A stretch of DNA of 64,000 nucleotides from Gracilaria domingensis (taxonomy: Eukaryota; Rhodophyta; Florideophyceae; Gracilariales; Gracilariaceae). Under the pieces are notes generated by a model. That model had not been told where the DNA came from, made no database searches, and was given only the letters and a program-made list of their open reading frames with translations. A program made the translations under genes and the position numbers. This document shows, one piece after another, positions 1 to 10,972 of the stretch (the first letter of the stretch is position 1; every line of letters begins with the position of its first letter). The stretch spans positions 248,001-312,000 of the forward strand of contig VCMS01000071.1 of assembly GCA_022539475.1 (NCBI GenBank), given 5' to 3'.

Positions 1-1
1 C

Positions 2-421
2 AAGGCAGGCACCCAAATCACCTGTGTGCGCATGCCAAACGTCCCAGGCGATGAGTGCCTGCGCTTCAAGGTGGAGATCGTCATCCGGAAGCGCAAGAGG
101 GAGGAAAAGGAGCTCACCAAGAAGGAAAGAAAGAAGCGCAACAAGAGGCAGAGGCGCCACGCCATGGCACGCCAGCCCCACTTCCTGCCGGCGCGTGGTC
201 GTGGCGAGGCGTCACGTGCCCACGATCCCGATCTTGCCCCGTTCGATATCGATGACGCTTCTGACAGTGACAGTGAGTGGGAGAACGGATTCGAGAGTGA
301 TTCCACTTCGGATGAACTCCCGTCCAGCCGTCTGGCCAAGCGATTCAAGCCTTCCCGTCCGTCCGACGACCTCAATCGCAGTGAGGTCTTTTTCGACATT
401 AACGATGAAGTAGTTTCTTAA
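2..421 (+). CDS. C-terminal end of an unknown protein (partial)
   Basis: The reading frame is open from the left edge, so the gene starts outside the window; only about the last 139 codons are seen. It has a strongly basic stretch (RKRKREEKELTKKERKKRN, roughly codons 30-48), which could be a nuclear localisation or RNA-binding segment. A serine/aspartate-rich acidic tail follows (DASDSDSEWENGFESDS) and the protein ends FFDINDEVVS. Basic-then-acidic low complexity is common in nuclear proteins, but no family was recognised. The next gene is convergent, leaving 279 bp between stops. A start within the window at the ATG at 32 cannot be excluded, but the frame is open upstream of it. Confidence 0.6.
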   Translation, partial: KAGTQITCVRMPNVPGDECLRFKVEIVIRKRKREEKELTKKERKKRNKRQRRHAMARQPHFLPARGRGEASRAHDPDLAPFDIDDASDSDSEWENGFESDSTSDELPSSRLAKRFKPSRPSDDLNRSEVFFDINDEVVS

Positions 422-700
422 GCCGCCCCTCTCCTCGCTTACAAGTCTTTGTTCGTCAGCACTTAACCTTACCTTGGCCTTGCGTAATTGAACTAGCTCG
501 TTCTCGTAGACGTCCGTTTCGCCCCATGTGTTTTGCTTCGGATTTACCCACGCGGACACACACCAAGTGATCCTCGCAAAAAGTCGGTAAACCACTCCAC
601 GATCGTTAAGTATTCGCACCTTGATGCATCCTTACACTCTGCGCCCTGGTAGACACGCTCGGTACGTCTCAATCAACAGAGAAGCGAGTCGCTCGTTGGT

Positions 701-3283
701 TCAAAACACGAGATATTCTTCGCAAATGGCTGCAGCCATTTCCAAGCTTCCGCTTCCTCGATATATTTGTATCAGGTTGTACGCTGCATCGCGTCTCAAG
801 TCCGCCCACTCAGGCACCTTGCCCTGCTCCACCCCTTCATATTCCTTTGTCAGCACTCGCTTGTATGCTTCGGTAGCATAGTGCAGTAGGCCCAGTTGAT
901 GCATCGCCCTCCCCAAGTTGTAGTCCGTTTCCATCTCGTACAGACCACGTACTTCGGCCGGCGCTCCAGCTTTTCTATTTCTTGTGTAGTCGTTCAAGAA
1001 CGCGAGCGCGTACGTAATCATCTCATTACGATTCTGTATGCGTCTTCCCGCAGCGACGTAAAGCGTTTGAATGGCCAACACTAGGCAGATGAGAGGATGA
1101 TTGGGGCACATTTTCAACGCGTGCAAGTATATACCCACGGTGTACCTTCGAATATTAATCCCTCCTCTACTGGAGCAGTTGCCTGCCACAAAGGCCAGGT
1201 AGAGAGAAGGATTCTTTCTCTTCAGTCTCTTCAAGAACTGAAATGACCTGTTGCGCTGCGTGTCGCTCTCGAACTTCCACATTTGGTCAACCACAGAATA
1301 GGCAAACGCTTCATCAGCACTTTTCGGTTTATCCAACAGCAGCCACCTAGCAGTGTCATGCGCACGAGCAAGGTCGCCTATTGCAGTTGAAGTGATAGTG
1401 TCCAGCACTCGCAGACGTCGTTTCAAGTCCATACGGCCGCCACTGATGCGAAGATGTGCCAATGAATCAAAAATGCGTACCAACGATGATGCCTTTCTCA
1501 CGTCGTTGCGCGCCTGAAAGGAGAAGACGACCATTTCTGCGACTTCCACAAGCTGGTCATCAAGCAAGATTCGCATCATAACAGCCCCCAGCCCTTGAAG
1601 TCTTTCCTTATCCATACCAATCGTTGTCACATGTGCCATACTGTGAGTTGCATTTAGCGCAGGACCAATACCTGCTTCTTCTGTAGTTGACGGAACAATC
1701 TCGTCGTCTTCATGTTTGTGCATGTTCTCCTCTCCAGAATAATGATTCGAGTTTTCACGTGGGTCAGATTCACTTAGGAATAACGCAGACTCTAAGGGAA
1801 GGAAAACCTGAGCAAGAAAACCATCAGTATCTCCGCTATCGAAAAGCTTCTTGCCATACGTAAGCGCATCAACAGCCTCCTTTCGTTCTTTTGCACTGAG
1901 AGAGTACTGTGCAACTAGACTGGAATGCTTTTTGGTTGTATTGTGTTTCGTCTTCGCCACTTCTTTCGTAGACTGAAACTGTTGATATCGCAGTGAGGCC
2001 TCGACGTGGCGCGGATGAACCATTAATACGTATTCCAGGTCCGATTTCGCACTTGTCATATCTCCTATACCCATATAACAGACAGACCTATGCAGACGCA
2101 GCTCCACTGGGCTCTCGGCTAGGTTTTCCATTTCTAGCAGCATAGTGTACGCCCGTACGCCATCGGCAAAATTCGAACCTTCCCTACATGCATCAGCAAC
2201 CTGTTTGAGTAATATGGGGTGTTTAGAAACAATACTCGGAGATGACATGAACTCCCGGAACGTTGGTTCAGCCACAGTTGTTGACACAAGCCTATGATGA
2301 CAAATCGCTTCCAGAAGACGTTGCACAAAGGTCAAGGCACACCCTAGTTCTGCATTTAGATCTTTCATCCTAGACAGAAGAGCCGCTGCGTCGAGGTATC
2401 GATTCTCTACGAAGCGCAAAGCGATCAAGATCTCCAACAGCGCCAGAATGGACTTGAGTTTGCTTTCTCGACCGGAGCTCTTCCTCTCAACAGCAACTTC
2501 TAAGTCCCGCACCATTCCTTCCAAAACCTTAGAAGCTTTTCCAGGAGACTTCGACTTCCTGTAGAGTTGAGTAATTAGATGAGCCAACTCAATATCATCC
2601 GGTACCAGCTTCACTACCCTGCTGAAGTTTTCGGCAGCTTTCCCATGCTTTCCGAGTTTCATAAGGAGAAGACCCCTACCACGCAGGGCTTCTACGTCTT
2701 TACTATGCGAACCGCGAAGCGCCTGAGTCAGGCAATAAATGGCCTTCTCATAATCGCCTTCGTCCTCCCATAGGGCAGAATTGCGCTTCCATAACTCTCT
2801 GTCTTGTCGGTTGAGTTGTGCTGCACTCATATAAAACTCAAGCGCCTTTTTTCTATCGCCTTGTTCTTCATGGATAAGCCCAAGGGTTCGTCGGGGCGCT
2901 ACAGCACTTGGTGCCTCCTTGATCACCCTCTGTAACAACTCAATGGCTTCTTCAAAGTTCTTCGCCACAAAAGCCAGAGTTGCAGCACCCATGACTGAGT
3001 TGAGTTGTCGTGGAACGTCGGTGTGCCTGGCACGTTTTTGAACAGTAGGTTGTCCGAGTTTTCGTTTTCTACCTCGTCGTCTATATTGGCGTCTCTCTGC
3101 AATGAGGTCATCTATTGCAGCACCAAAAACCTCTTCCCTCTCTTTCTTTTCCGCAGCATCCTCGCCTGACGTGGCCAAAGGGTCACTCTCTTCTCCCTCG
3201 CTATCCGTGTCGTTCTGAGGCTTGTTGTGGTATATTGCATCTCCGTGGACGTCATACTCAACTTGTTCGTTGTCTGACGACAT
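701..3283 (-). CDS. GTF3C3: TFIIIC TPR subunit (GTF3C3 / Tfc4, tau131-like)
   Basis: Likely the TPR-rich subunit of RNA polymerase III initiation factor TFIIIC, which in the family bridges the DNA-bound tauA module to TFIIIB at tRNA and 5S genes. The 860-residue frame has no intron. Residues 1-60 are acidic, followed by a basic cluster near 64-76. TPR repeats start near residue 95 (pattern A..L.....F..A...L...I) and run to about 260, with more in the middle. The C-terminal block has the typical ending in which AAYNLIQIYRGSGS precedes the last helix EEYLVF, as in yeast Tfc4 and human GTF3C3. The linker near 500-560 is acidic and low complexity. The ATG at 3283 is the first in frame. The family call rests on TPR layout plus the C-terminal signature. 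Confidence 0.82.
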   Translation of the reverse strand: MSSDNEQVEYDVHGDAIYHNKPQNDTDSEGEESDPLATSGEDAAEKKEREEVFGAAIDDLIAERRQYRRRGRKRKLGQPTVQKRARHTDVPRQLNSVMGAATLAFVAKNFEEAIELLQRVIKEAPSAVAPRRTLGLIHEEQGDRKKALEFYMSAAQLNRQDRELWKRNSALWEDEGDYEKAIYCLTQALRGSHSKDVEALRGRGLLLMKLGKHGKAAENFSRVVKLVPDDIELAHLITQLYRKSKSPGKASKVLEGMVRDLEVAVERKSSGRESKLKSILALLEILIALRFVENRYLDAAALLSRMKDLNAELGCALTFVQRLLEAICHHRLVSTTVAEPTFREFMSSPSIVSKHPILLKQVADACREGSNFADGVRAYTMLLEMENLAESPVELRLHRSVCYMGIGDMTSAKSDLEYVLMVHPRHVEASLRYQQFQSTKEVAKTKHNTTKKHSSLVAQYSLSAKERKEAVDALTYGKKLFDSGDTDGFLAQVFLPLESALFLSESDPRENSNHYSGEENMHKHEDDEIVPSTTEEAGIGPALNATHSMAHVTTIGMDKERLQGLGAVMMRILLDDQLVEVAEMVVFSFQARNDVRKASSLVRIFDSLAHLRISGGRMDLKRRLRVLDTITSTAIGDLARAHDTARWLLLDKPKSADEAFAYSVVDQMWKFESDTQRNRSFQFLKRLKRKNPSLYLAFVAGNCSSRGGINIRRYTVGIYLHALKMCPNHPLICLVLAIQTLYVAAGRRIQNRNEMITYALAFLNDYTRNRKAGAPAEVRGLYEMETDYNLGRAMHQLGLLHYATEAYKRVLTKEYEGVEQGKVPEWADLRRDAAYNLIQIYRGSGSLEMAAAICEEYLVF

Positions 3284-4040
3284 GGGCGATCAGCAGTTGC
3301 TGCCGGAATAACAGACGGCGAACGCCGGGAGGAATGTTCAAGCCGGTTCGTGAGCGGTGGAATCTCAGTTGACGTGGAGAAGGCACCTCCTCAACAGTGT
3401 TGAGTCAACACGTTGCACCAGATCGCCCGAGTCTCGCCGAAGTGACCGTGCGCGTTTCTATTGAAAACCGAAACGGCGAAAGGTCAAGTCCGCCTTTTTG
3501 TGGCCAACAGCGACGTCGATTGTGCCGCGTGTTCCTCCCCGTGACACGGTGCATGACGTCACGGACCTACAGAATCAAACAGAATCGGCAGCCGTGCAAG
3601 TGCTGCGACGACGGCGAACTGTAATTCAGATCACGGGTCAGGGTATGGCAACGTTTTTATCTTTTATTTTTTTGGGATAGTCCAGTGTACACGTACCGTT
3701 GGTATCTCGCTCATATAATGCTTACACACATCCCCCAAACCGTGAGCACGTCTTTGACGTTCTACTGCACTCTGAACGTCTTTCATGGTCGTCTTTCTAT
3801 TTGCCAGGGATATCAAAGATAACTTGGAGTAACGTTCGTTGTACATACTATCGTCATGATGGTGTGAAAATTATCTTCGTTGTCTCTGCTGATTCTGGTA
3901 GCTTAGCAGCCCGAACACTGAAATACAAGTCTCTGTCGTATAGGCGAGGATGTTGTTCCCATTCTAGAGTTCCAAGTCTAAGATAATTAATTTCTCTACA
4001 TCATTGAACTCCTCTCAGATGCGGAAAGAGAGACCATATC
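3284..4040. other. Intergenic, no gene seen
   Basis: This 757-bp gap lies between the start of the TFIIIC gene and the end of the pyruvate kinase gene, both on the minus strand. It should hold the TFIIIC promoter and the pyruvate kinase 3' region. The short open frames show no protein-like composition, and no clear TATA box, hairpin or RNA gene was recognised. Confidence 0.5.
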
Positions 4041-5693
4041 TCAGCGAACTCGGCGCACCTGTATAGTATTCACCGTATTCTTATCTTTCACCAGCATATC
4101 GCTCGTGATGACGATGTTATCACCACTTGAAGTATGGCCCTTTTCCAGAAGAAGATCTATCGCACGAGCAATAGTTTCTTCAGGATCACCTGAAAAGTCC
4201 AATTCATATGGCTTGACGCCCCAAAACAAGGTCAGTCGTCGCACAAGATCACCATCAGGTGTGAGCGCAATGATCGGACACCTGGGACGCGTTGACGCAA
4301 CTAATTTTGCGTAGTTCCCAACCCTAGTGAACACCAGAATTGCCGCAACGTTCAAACGCGATGCCAAAGTGGACGCCGCGTACGCAAGATTCAGGCGAGT
4401 GTCTTTCGGTTCTTCTTCTTCAGGAGGCCTCGCCATTGGTGAAAACAAATCGTTCTGCGACATGGCAGAGTCCCTCGACACCACGCTCTTTGCAACAGTT
4501 GCCATCACGGACAAAGCCTTGTAGGGGAATGAACCATTCGCCGTCTCTCCACTCAACATGGTAGCGTCGGCGCCCTGTCGAACGGCCTCAGTAATATCAG
4601 CAACTTCAGCACGGGTGGGAGTGGGATATGTAATCATGCTTTCGAGCATATGCGTAGCTACAATGGTTGGCTTGCGCAGAGTGCGATTAATATGCACAAT
4701 CTCGTCTTGCACCAGTGGCACATCTTCGACGGGGATCTCCGCGCCCAAATCGCCTCGAGCCACCATAGCTCCATCAGATACTTTCAGAATTTGAGGGAGT
4801 CGGTGAATAGCATCTGCACTTTCGATTTTGGACAAAACAAGTGCCTTGCACTCGTTGTCTACCAGGTATTCCTTCAGACGGGCAACGTCATCCTCGTGCT
4901 TAACAAAGCTGAGCGCATAAAAGTCAACGTTATTGCTCATTCCGAATTTGATGTCCTCCCAATCCTTGTCTGTGATGGCCGGTAAAGAAGCGCTCTTGCC
5001 CCTAACATTGAGATGACGACGTGACGTCAGAGTGCCTCCATCGATGCACTCTGAGATGACGTCCGTCTCTGTCTTCCCCGTACACAAAAATGAACACATT
5101 CCGCCATCCACGAGCAAAGTATCTCCAACGTGGACATCGTTGATAAAGTCATCGTAACTAACATCGACAGTGCTTTCGTCAAAGTTATCAGAATCCTTTC
5201 GAATTGTCCACACAAACCGCTGACCCCTCTTCACCTTGATGGGCGCCTTGACATCGCCACTCCTAACCTCAGGGCCCTTAGTATCCAACAAAATACCAAG
5301 GTTGAAGCGCCCCGCCGCATTAATTTGTCTAACGTTATCGATAACCCCCTTGTGCCATTCATGCGTGCCGTGACTCATGTTGAGTCGAACAATGTCCATC
5401 CCAGTCTCTGCGAGCTTTTCTATGCTCTCCAAGTCGCAGGTCTTCGGACCAATGGTGCATACAATCTTGCTCATACGCCCTGAGTCGATGTCCCACATCT
5501 GATCATCATCATAAGCATTCGCGAAACCCAGACTGGTTGCTTCGCCCCGCGAGGTCGCAACAGCGCGCCATCTCGCGGGAGTACGCGCAGAGCGAACGGG
5601 CGGCGTGGCGCGTTGTACAAACGTGGACGATGTCATGCGACCAACATAGGGTCCATTAATGGGCAATGGGGGAGAAGCTGCGAAGGCACTCAT
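4041..5693 (-). CDS. Pyruvate kinase, plastid type
   Basis: Makes pyruvate and ATP from phosphoenolpyruvate and ADP. The 550-residue frame has an N-terminal extension of about 72 residues rich in Ser, Ala, Arg and Pro, with few acids until DDDQMWDID; this suits a plastid transit peptide. The catalytic core begins at SKIVCTIGPKT (75-85). RLNMSHG (103-109), LLDTKGPEVRSGD (135-147), the catalytic Lys289 in LSKIESADA, metal-binding residues in ARGDLGAEIP (312-321) and LSGETANG (380-387) are all present. The usual ATQMLESM is ATHMLESM (346-353). The C-terminal domain (SGDNIVITSD near the end) resembles plastid alpha-type enzymes more than cytosolic ones. The gene has no intron and shares a 478-bp divergent upstream region with the next gene. 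Plastid location is inferred. Confidence 0.93.
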   Translation of the reverse strand: MSAFAASPPLPINGPYVGRMTSSTFVQRATPPVRSARTPARWRAVATSRGEATSLGFANAYDDDQMWDIDSGRMSKIVCTIGPKTCDLESIEKLAETGMDIVRLNMSHGTHEWHKGVIDNVRQINAAGRFNLGILLDTKGPEVRSGDVKAPIKVKRGQRFVWTIRKDSDNFDESTVDVSYDDFINDVHVGDTLLVDGGMCSFLCTGKTETDVISECIDGGTLTSRRHLNVRGKSASLPAITDKDWEDIKFGMSNNVDFYALSFVKHEDDVARLKEYLVDNECKALVLSKIESADAIHRLPQILKVSDGAMVARGDLGAEIPVEDVPLVQDEIVHINRTLRKPTIVATHMLESMITYPTPTRAEVADITEAVRQGADATMLSGETANGSFPYKALSVMATVAKSVVSRDSAMSQNDLFSPMARPPEEEEPKDTRLNLAYAASTLASRLNVAAILVFTRVGNYAKLVASTRPRCPIIALTPDGDLVRRLTLFWGVKPYELDFSGDPEETIARAIDLLLEKGHTSSGDNIVITSDMLVKDKNTVNTIQVRRVR

Positions 5694-6171
5694 GTTGATA
5701 TTGGATTCTCAAGCCGGTCGAAATGGGGAGTTGCTGTCGTTGCGGACGAGATCCGGGGAATTGGGGATCAACAAAAGTGATCTAGCTAGCTTCGTACAAA
5801 GAGCAAGAAGGCGTGGGGCGGGTTGGAACTGGACGTCGGGCAGGAGGAGGTGCGGCGCGGCCGGACACCTCGTTGATCACACGCAGCAATCTTCGCTGCG
5901 ACATACGCAATGCAAAAATCTGCGCCTGTCGCGCAATCAGCGAATAATCGCGAGACACGTCACAGAGTGGGTGACACATGCGCCGCATGCCATGCGGCTT
6001 CTCCAGGTACGATGATCGGATCACGATGATCAACATTCATCGTACGTCGGTGACGCGCAGCATTCCCCAGCCATCTCTCCTCCGCAACTTCCCCCACTTC
6101 ACCTTCTTGCTATCCTCCGCGTCCTCTCTTGCGGCCGCGGACGGAAACGAACAGGCTGAAACCAGCTCCTC
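5694..6171. promoter_or_regulatory. Shared upstream region of divergent genes
   Basis: This 478-bp region separates the divergent pyruvate kinase gene (minus) and the 160-codon gene (plus), so it should carry both promoters. Near 6009-6044 there is a cluster of ATGATC-containing direct and inverted repeats whose outer ends (TACGATGA / TCATCGTA) could pair. No canonical TATA box was identified. The bidirectional role is inferred from gene order only. Confidence 0.4.
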
Positions 6172-6654
6172 ATGTCGAAACCTGGCCCGCAGATCGCGCG
6201 CATCATCGCAGAACCGCCCCCGACAAGACTGGTGCCTGCTGCCGAGGCTGCCCGCCAGGCTGCGGCGGCGCATGTATGGCGTTCCGCCTACGAGCAAGGC
6301 GCTAGAGCCGGCTGGGCTGCTGGCTGGGCTGCCGCGACAGAACAAAACGAGGTCTCGTCCGCGGAGGGGCCCAAATTTCAGCTCGAACTAAGCCAGGAAT
6401 GTGCGCGCTTGTTTTCACGCCCGAAATCACGTCGGCAAAACACTCCGGAAGAAGAGCCGATCAAACACGACCTCAGCTCGATGGGAGGTGGAACGGCTGA
6501 ACGAGCCCGTTTGCAACATAAGCGTCGCCTGTACGGCGAGAATGCTGAGCGGATTATAGAGAGCGAAAACGCGGCTGAAGCCCATTTCCGCGCCGAAGCA
6601 AGTAGATCCGGGGCGCATTACTGGCCAGTCGTACCGCTGAGGAACTCCCAATGA
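6172..6654 (+). CDS. Small unknown protein, 160 residues
   Basis: A complete frame from an ATG to a stop, with protein-like composition. Residues about 20-55 are alanine-rich and probably helical (AAEAARQAAAAHVWRSAY, then GWAAGWAAA). The C-terminal third is charged (ERARLQHKRRLYGENAERI) and ends with a hydrophobic, proline-bearing tail (HYWPVVPLRNSQ). There is no signal peptide or membrane span. It is divergent from pyruvate kinase over 478 bp, a usual arrangement for real genes here. No family was recognised and no function is proposed. Confidence 0.6.
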   Translation: MSKPGPQIARIIAEPPPTRLVPAAEAARQAAAAHVWRSAYEQGARAGWAAGWAAATEQNEVSSAEGPKFQLELSQECARLFSRPKSRRQNTPEEEPIKHDLSSMGGGTAERARLQHKRRLYGENAERIIESENAAEAHFRAEASRSGAHYWPVVPLRNSQ

Positions 6655-7368
6655 ATGGGGAGTATGTTCAGTTGTGATGTGAACCCAAAGATTTCATTTG
6701 CTCCTGCGCCTCACAATGCCGTATCGAAAAGGCAACGCTACATTGCTGGAGCTAGAGATAGCGCCCTTTTCACCAGAAAGCTTGTGCAATACACAGCTGG
6801 CTAGGAGTATCCTGACAACCTTCTACGTCCAAGAGGCACATTTTGTCGTCATAAAACTGAACAACGCACCTCTTCAGCGGCAACTGTGGGTTTGAGGACG
6901 ATCTCTCTTTGCATCCGGGGGTTCTTATTATTTTTAGTTACAGGTTATGTTCATAAGAAGCAATCTCTGCTGCTACTGATGCCACCTGTGGAAGTATGGA
7001 ACCATGCTGAGGTCTAAGAAGATCATCCATATTCTATGGCAACGAAGGTGATCCTCACGAAATTCGAAGCCTTCAAGCCCACGCTCTTTGTACACCGCAT
7101 CCCATCGTCTTACACAATCATGTCATTAGCCAGAGTTTGTTGATTTGATGCCGAAGAGATGCCGAAGAAACAGCCTTCGTTGAAAGTTGCAATCGACTTA
7201 ACTTCTAAGACGCGGCAAAATATGACAGAGCTCTCCTAACACCGCTATAGCTCACGCTTTCGAACTCATTCTTTGTTTAACTTGCTGTGGAGCAATTGTT
7301 CCCCATCCCGAAATATATCTAGGATATGTACTATTATGGTGGCAGAGCAAATTGCTTTTGCTACACTC
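6655..7368. other. Intergenic, no gene seen
   Basis: About 710 bp of AT-richer DNA after the 160-codon gene. Only short frames without protein-like composition are present; nothing was recognised. Confidence 0.45.
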
Positions 7369-8289
7369 TTACACTTCGTGAGCTCTTCTGCATATATTGG
7401 AGCAATTATGTTCCCTCAGGAATGCCGGAATAACGCCATCCCTTTCATCAATCATCTTATGATCGAGCACAGATGGTCCTGACAAGTATATTGTCTTCCG
7501 CTCCCTGTCAACAAAACCCTTCAAGTTTGATATCATGCTTTTCCTTTTGGTGTGGCGAATACTAAAGTGTATCAAAGCCTCCATAACCATAAAACACGTG
7601 TGGCCGTACCAGATATAAATATCGTCAGATCTCTCGTAGAACACTTCATAGTGCTTCAGATATGGCTCCACAATGACAGTAGTGGGATGTCTTTTGCGAA
7701 GAAACCATCCCTTCGCCTTTTGGGGAATCAGGACTTTCACTTTCCATCCATTTGTGTCGGTCTCGCTCATGAATGCTCGGACGATCTTAGCAGTCTCTTT
7801 TGCCTGTTTAATGGCTTTCCAGTAATGGTCCTTCTCACAATCATGGTCTTCACGCACCTACTTTACGGCCACCCGTTCGCCTTCCTCGCCAATGTATGCT
7901 CGACATACATTGAATACCCTTCCATGATGACATGACTTCTGGTTTATATCTTCTCGTTCGATGTGGATATTTTCTTCATGCACATGCTTGGTTACGTCAT
8001 GATATGAAACTCGATTGAATCGCTGCATGCGATCATGCTGCATACAACACCAGCTGCAGATAGGATTACAATTACCCCTGCACTTCAACCTTCTGCTCTC
8101 TTCACAATCCCTTCTTCTGGCGGCATCGGCACTCTCGTAACGCCCACACGGTATGCAACCACAATGGCAGACTTTGCATAAGGAGCATGCACGATAAACG
8201 CAAGTCTTGTGCTTTATAGATGGTATCAACCCTACGCTCGTCGTGCTATCCATTGAGCCATATTTGGATCCGTGCGACGTGAATGACAT
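7369..8289 (-). pseudogene. Alpha-kinase-like frame interrupted by one in-frame TAG
   Basis: Two open stretches in the same frame are separated by a single TAG at 7858-7860: 143 codons from an ATG at 8289, then 162 codons to 7369. The second part resembles the C-lobe of atypical alpha-kinases (MHCK/EF2K type). VEPYLKHYEVF matches the EPYI...Y strand, EALIHFSIRH matches the AFSHFTYE helix, SNLKGFVD sits where DLQG is expected, and GVIPAFLREHNCSNICRR matches the zinc-binding tail (H.CN.IC). The first part is cysteine-rich (CSLCKVCHCGCIPCG) and may bind metal. The expected catalytic Asp of DLQG is Asn, so even without the stop it may not be an active kinase. Decay, stop-codon readthrough or an assembly error would all explain the TAG. 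The family match is by eye. Confidence 0.5.
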
Positions 8290-8366
8290 TGCGAGAGGTT
8301 GTTTGCGACTCTGTCCTAAGGGAGTTGCAAGGGAGTTGCTGTGTTCTTACCAGAAATTCACTGCGG

Positions 8367-8475
8367 AGGCTGCTTGCAAGGAACGATGCTTTTGTGTGAC
8401 TCCATGAAGTTGACCGAGGCTGTTTGCAAGGAACGATGCTTTTATGTGACTCCATGAAGTTGACCCAGGCTGCTT
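8367..8475 (+). repeat. 50-bp tandem repeat, about 2.2 copies
   Basis: Units 8367-8416 and 8417-8466 follow each other directly and differ at only a few positions; a third copy breaks off after about 9 bp. The unit begins AGGCTGCTTGCAAGGAACGA and ends ATGAAGTTGACC. It lies just upstream of the alpha-kinase-like frame, on the 5' side of that minus-strand gene. Confidence 0.9.
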
Positions 8476-10790
8476 CGGAATCTCCGTTGCGACATATCCT
8501 GTCGACTGAAGTGTTGGAAAGCAGGAGTCAAACGGTTCGGAGTGTTGAGCGGAGGTGCTGAGTGTGAACTGAATACACGTGCAATACCAATCCCCCAGTC
8601 AATAAAAGTCGTAGAGCCGCCGTTGGTACACAAGAACCGCAGAGTAGCATGGTTCTCTCTCTAGTCTGGGAGACATATCGACCAACAAGACAAAAAATAC
8701 AGGAGTATCCTTTTTCGCGTCGATTGGTCAAAGAGAGGATTGAGAGCGTACGCATCGATGTTGGTGACGATACCAAGCGCTGTCATTGACAAAAAGAGAA
8801 CGCATTCGGGAGAGCCGCGAATTCGGGAAAGAACGCCATTCCTGGAACTCGAGTGTCTCTGCTGCACTAATTTGTCTGCAGTGTGACGAAGATTACAAGG
8901 TTATAGAGGAAATGCCTAAATGACCTTCAAGTGCTTCCCGCGAGACTGCAACATGTGACGGAAAGATTGATTTCACCATCTTCGCTACGCAAAGAGTCAT
9001 GAGGATTGCGCTACCATGACTAGTCGTCACGAGCTGTATAATCGAATCCGCCCGAACGGACGACTCCGCTGAGTAGGGATGACGCAGAAAAAAAAAGTCC
9101 CGATTGTTTTCTCTCTCTCTTTTTATGGGTGTAACAGCCTAATTCCGGCATGCTATAGAACGTTTCTGTTCACGATTGTTTTCGCGCATCATTGCGTTGA
9201 CATCGATGGAAGTCTTCGAGAAGTGAAGTGCAATGGATCCTGGTTCTGGTTCTGGTACGCGTCTTTGTCGTGGTGCAGTTGTGGTTCCCGTCGCCTACGC
9301 AACGCTGGCGTGCTAGTAGGGATCCTTGTGCCTTTCGATGACGGGGAGCCAGAGAGCAGATACAGCAACCAAAATGAACGTGCAGTGCGGAACCTTGCAA
9401 GTATCTTCTGTCTTGTTAATCAGATGGTCGGAAATGGGTCCTCCCCAAAATTTCTAGTTCTAAAGACTATAAGGACATATGCTGCTGTTGAGGTAGAGAT
9501 GACCTTTCAGGTTACACAGGTAACCTGGTAAAGTCTTTTCTCAGACATGAGTGGAATAGAGTATGGAAGGTATCACGAAGTTGCTGTCCGCGGATGCATT
9601 CTTGGCTTTTGTGTTTGTCTTTACCACATTTTCTGCATTCTAAATGAAGTAACCAATTGTGGTCCGTTGACGTTGCCCACATGCCCTATACCATAATGTA
9701 TACCTGTAGCACCACTCCCACCGCTGCTGTGGCTGCTGCGGTTGCTGCTTGCCTCCGCACTCGCGCCGCACCAGCCCGAGACGCGCGTCTGTCTCGAAGA
9801 GCTGCCACTGTCGCTACCGATCCCGCCGGCCGGGCGAGTGGCTTTGTAGCAACGTTGGCGTCCCGGCGGGCTAAGCCTGATCCACTAAGGGCATATCAAC
9901 GAAAGTGCCTATTGCACCGAGGTAGATGCAGGGGTATGACATATACCGTAAAGGGACACGTACCATCGGGACCCATATAAAACGTAAGCTTTGTGGACGT
10001 TGTGGAACAGGCATGGAAATTCGAAGCGTGACAAAAGAGTTTGCCAAATGCTCGGTAAGCATTGTGTAACCTTTGAACCGTCACAGGTTGTGGGCGAGAA
10101 CACCATGTGGATTGGTTTAGCGTTGGAACACAATGCCCCTGTATCGGGTAAAGTCTTCAACTCGGTAGGAAGACCAATCATGAGTATCCTATTTTGAAAG
10201 AAAACGGTTGTGCGTAATTGAGTATGGTTTTGCTACGCAAACGCACAGCGGCTTTTACCAAAGTGTTCGTTCATTTCGCTTCAAGAAAGACAGTCCCTTT
10301 GGCGAAGTAGCGAACGACGATGCATAGATTGCTTAAAAGGCCAATTTCCTCGCAAAGGCACAACAAAATTAAATTGCGTTTGTTAAAGGATGAACGCCAC
10401 TCTTAAGACGGGCAATCTTGAAGGTGAGGAATCGAGTTCAGCATTCTACAAACGCGAGACCTTTGGTTCGTCTTTGTATTTAGTCCTCTTCCAAAGACCT
10501 AATCATCTCGGTCAAAAGGTACGAGTGTAATTGTTCATCCGTCACCGCTCAACTCCTGATCCGTACACTTTGCTCTAAGTTTATTCTTCAGAATAGAAAC
10601 TGATGCCGCGTATCGCAAGAGCGAACTATGATACCGTTCTCACAGGCCTCGATTTACGTCTCAAACACTTCACCGTTATGATGCATAATTGTGTTTTCTC
10701 TCATGCACGGATTTGCAACGTCTCGTCTATATGCAGCAAAGAACGCTACTTACGAAAGAAAAGTTCCCTCAGTATGATAACCAACATCTA

Positions 10791-10822
10791 ACGATGCCGC
10801 CTGATGATACAGGCGGCATCGT
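10791..10822. repeat. Perfect hairpin, 12-bp stem
   Basis: ACGATGCCGCCT (10791-10802) is followed after 8 bases by its exact reverse complement (10811-10822). It lies in gene-free DNA, 150 bp from a second, longer hairpin. It could fold in RNA from either strand. Confidence 0.85.
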
Positions 10823-10972
10823 AATGGATGAACCTCTTCTTTCACGACTTGGAAATAAATCTTCTCCGTAGTTCCAGTTTCGACAACGTCAGACTAAGTT
10901 AACTACATCATTTTTAGGACGATGCGTCTGCGTCTGCACAACGTTTTGCTTTCAGATATAAATCAAAGAGAT

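Noticed and set aside
9079-9531. 150-codon plus-strand frame in the gene-poor stretch
   Set aside because: Composition is not protein-like (Cys/Trp/Phe clusters) and there is no motif or promoter.
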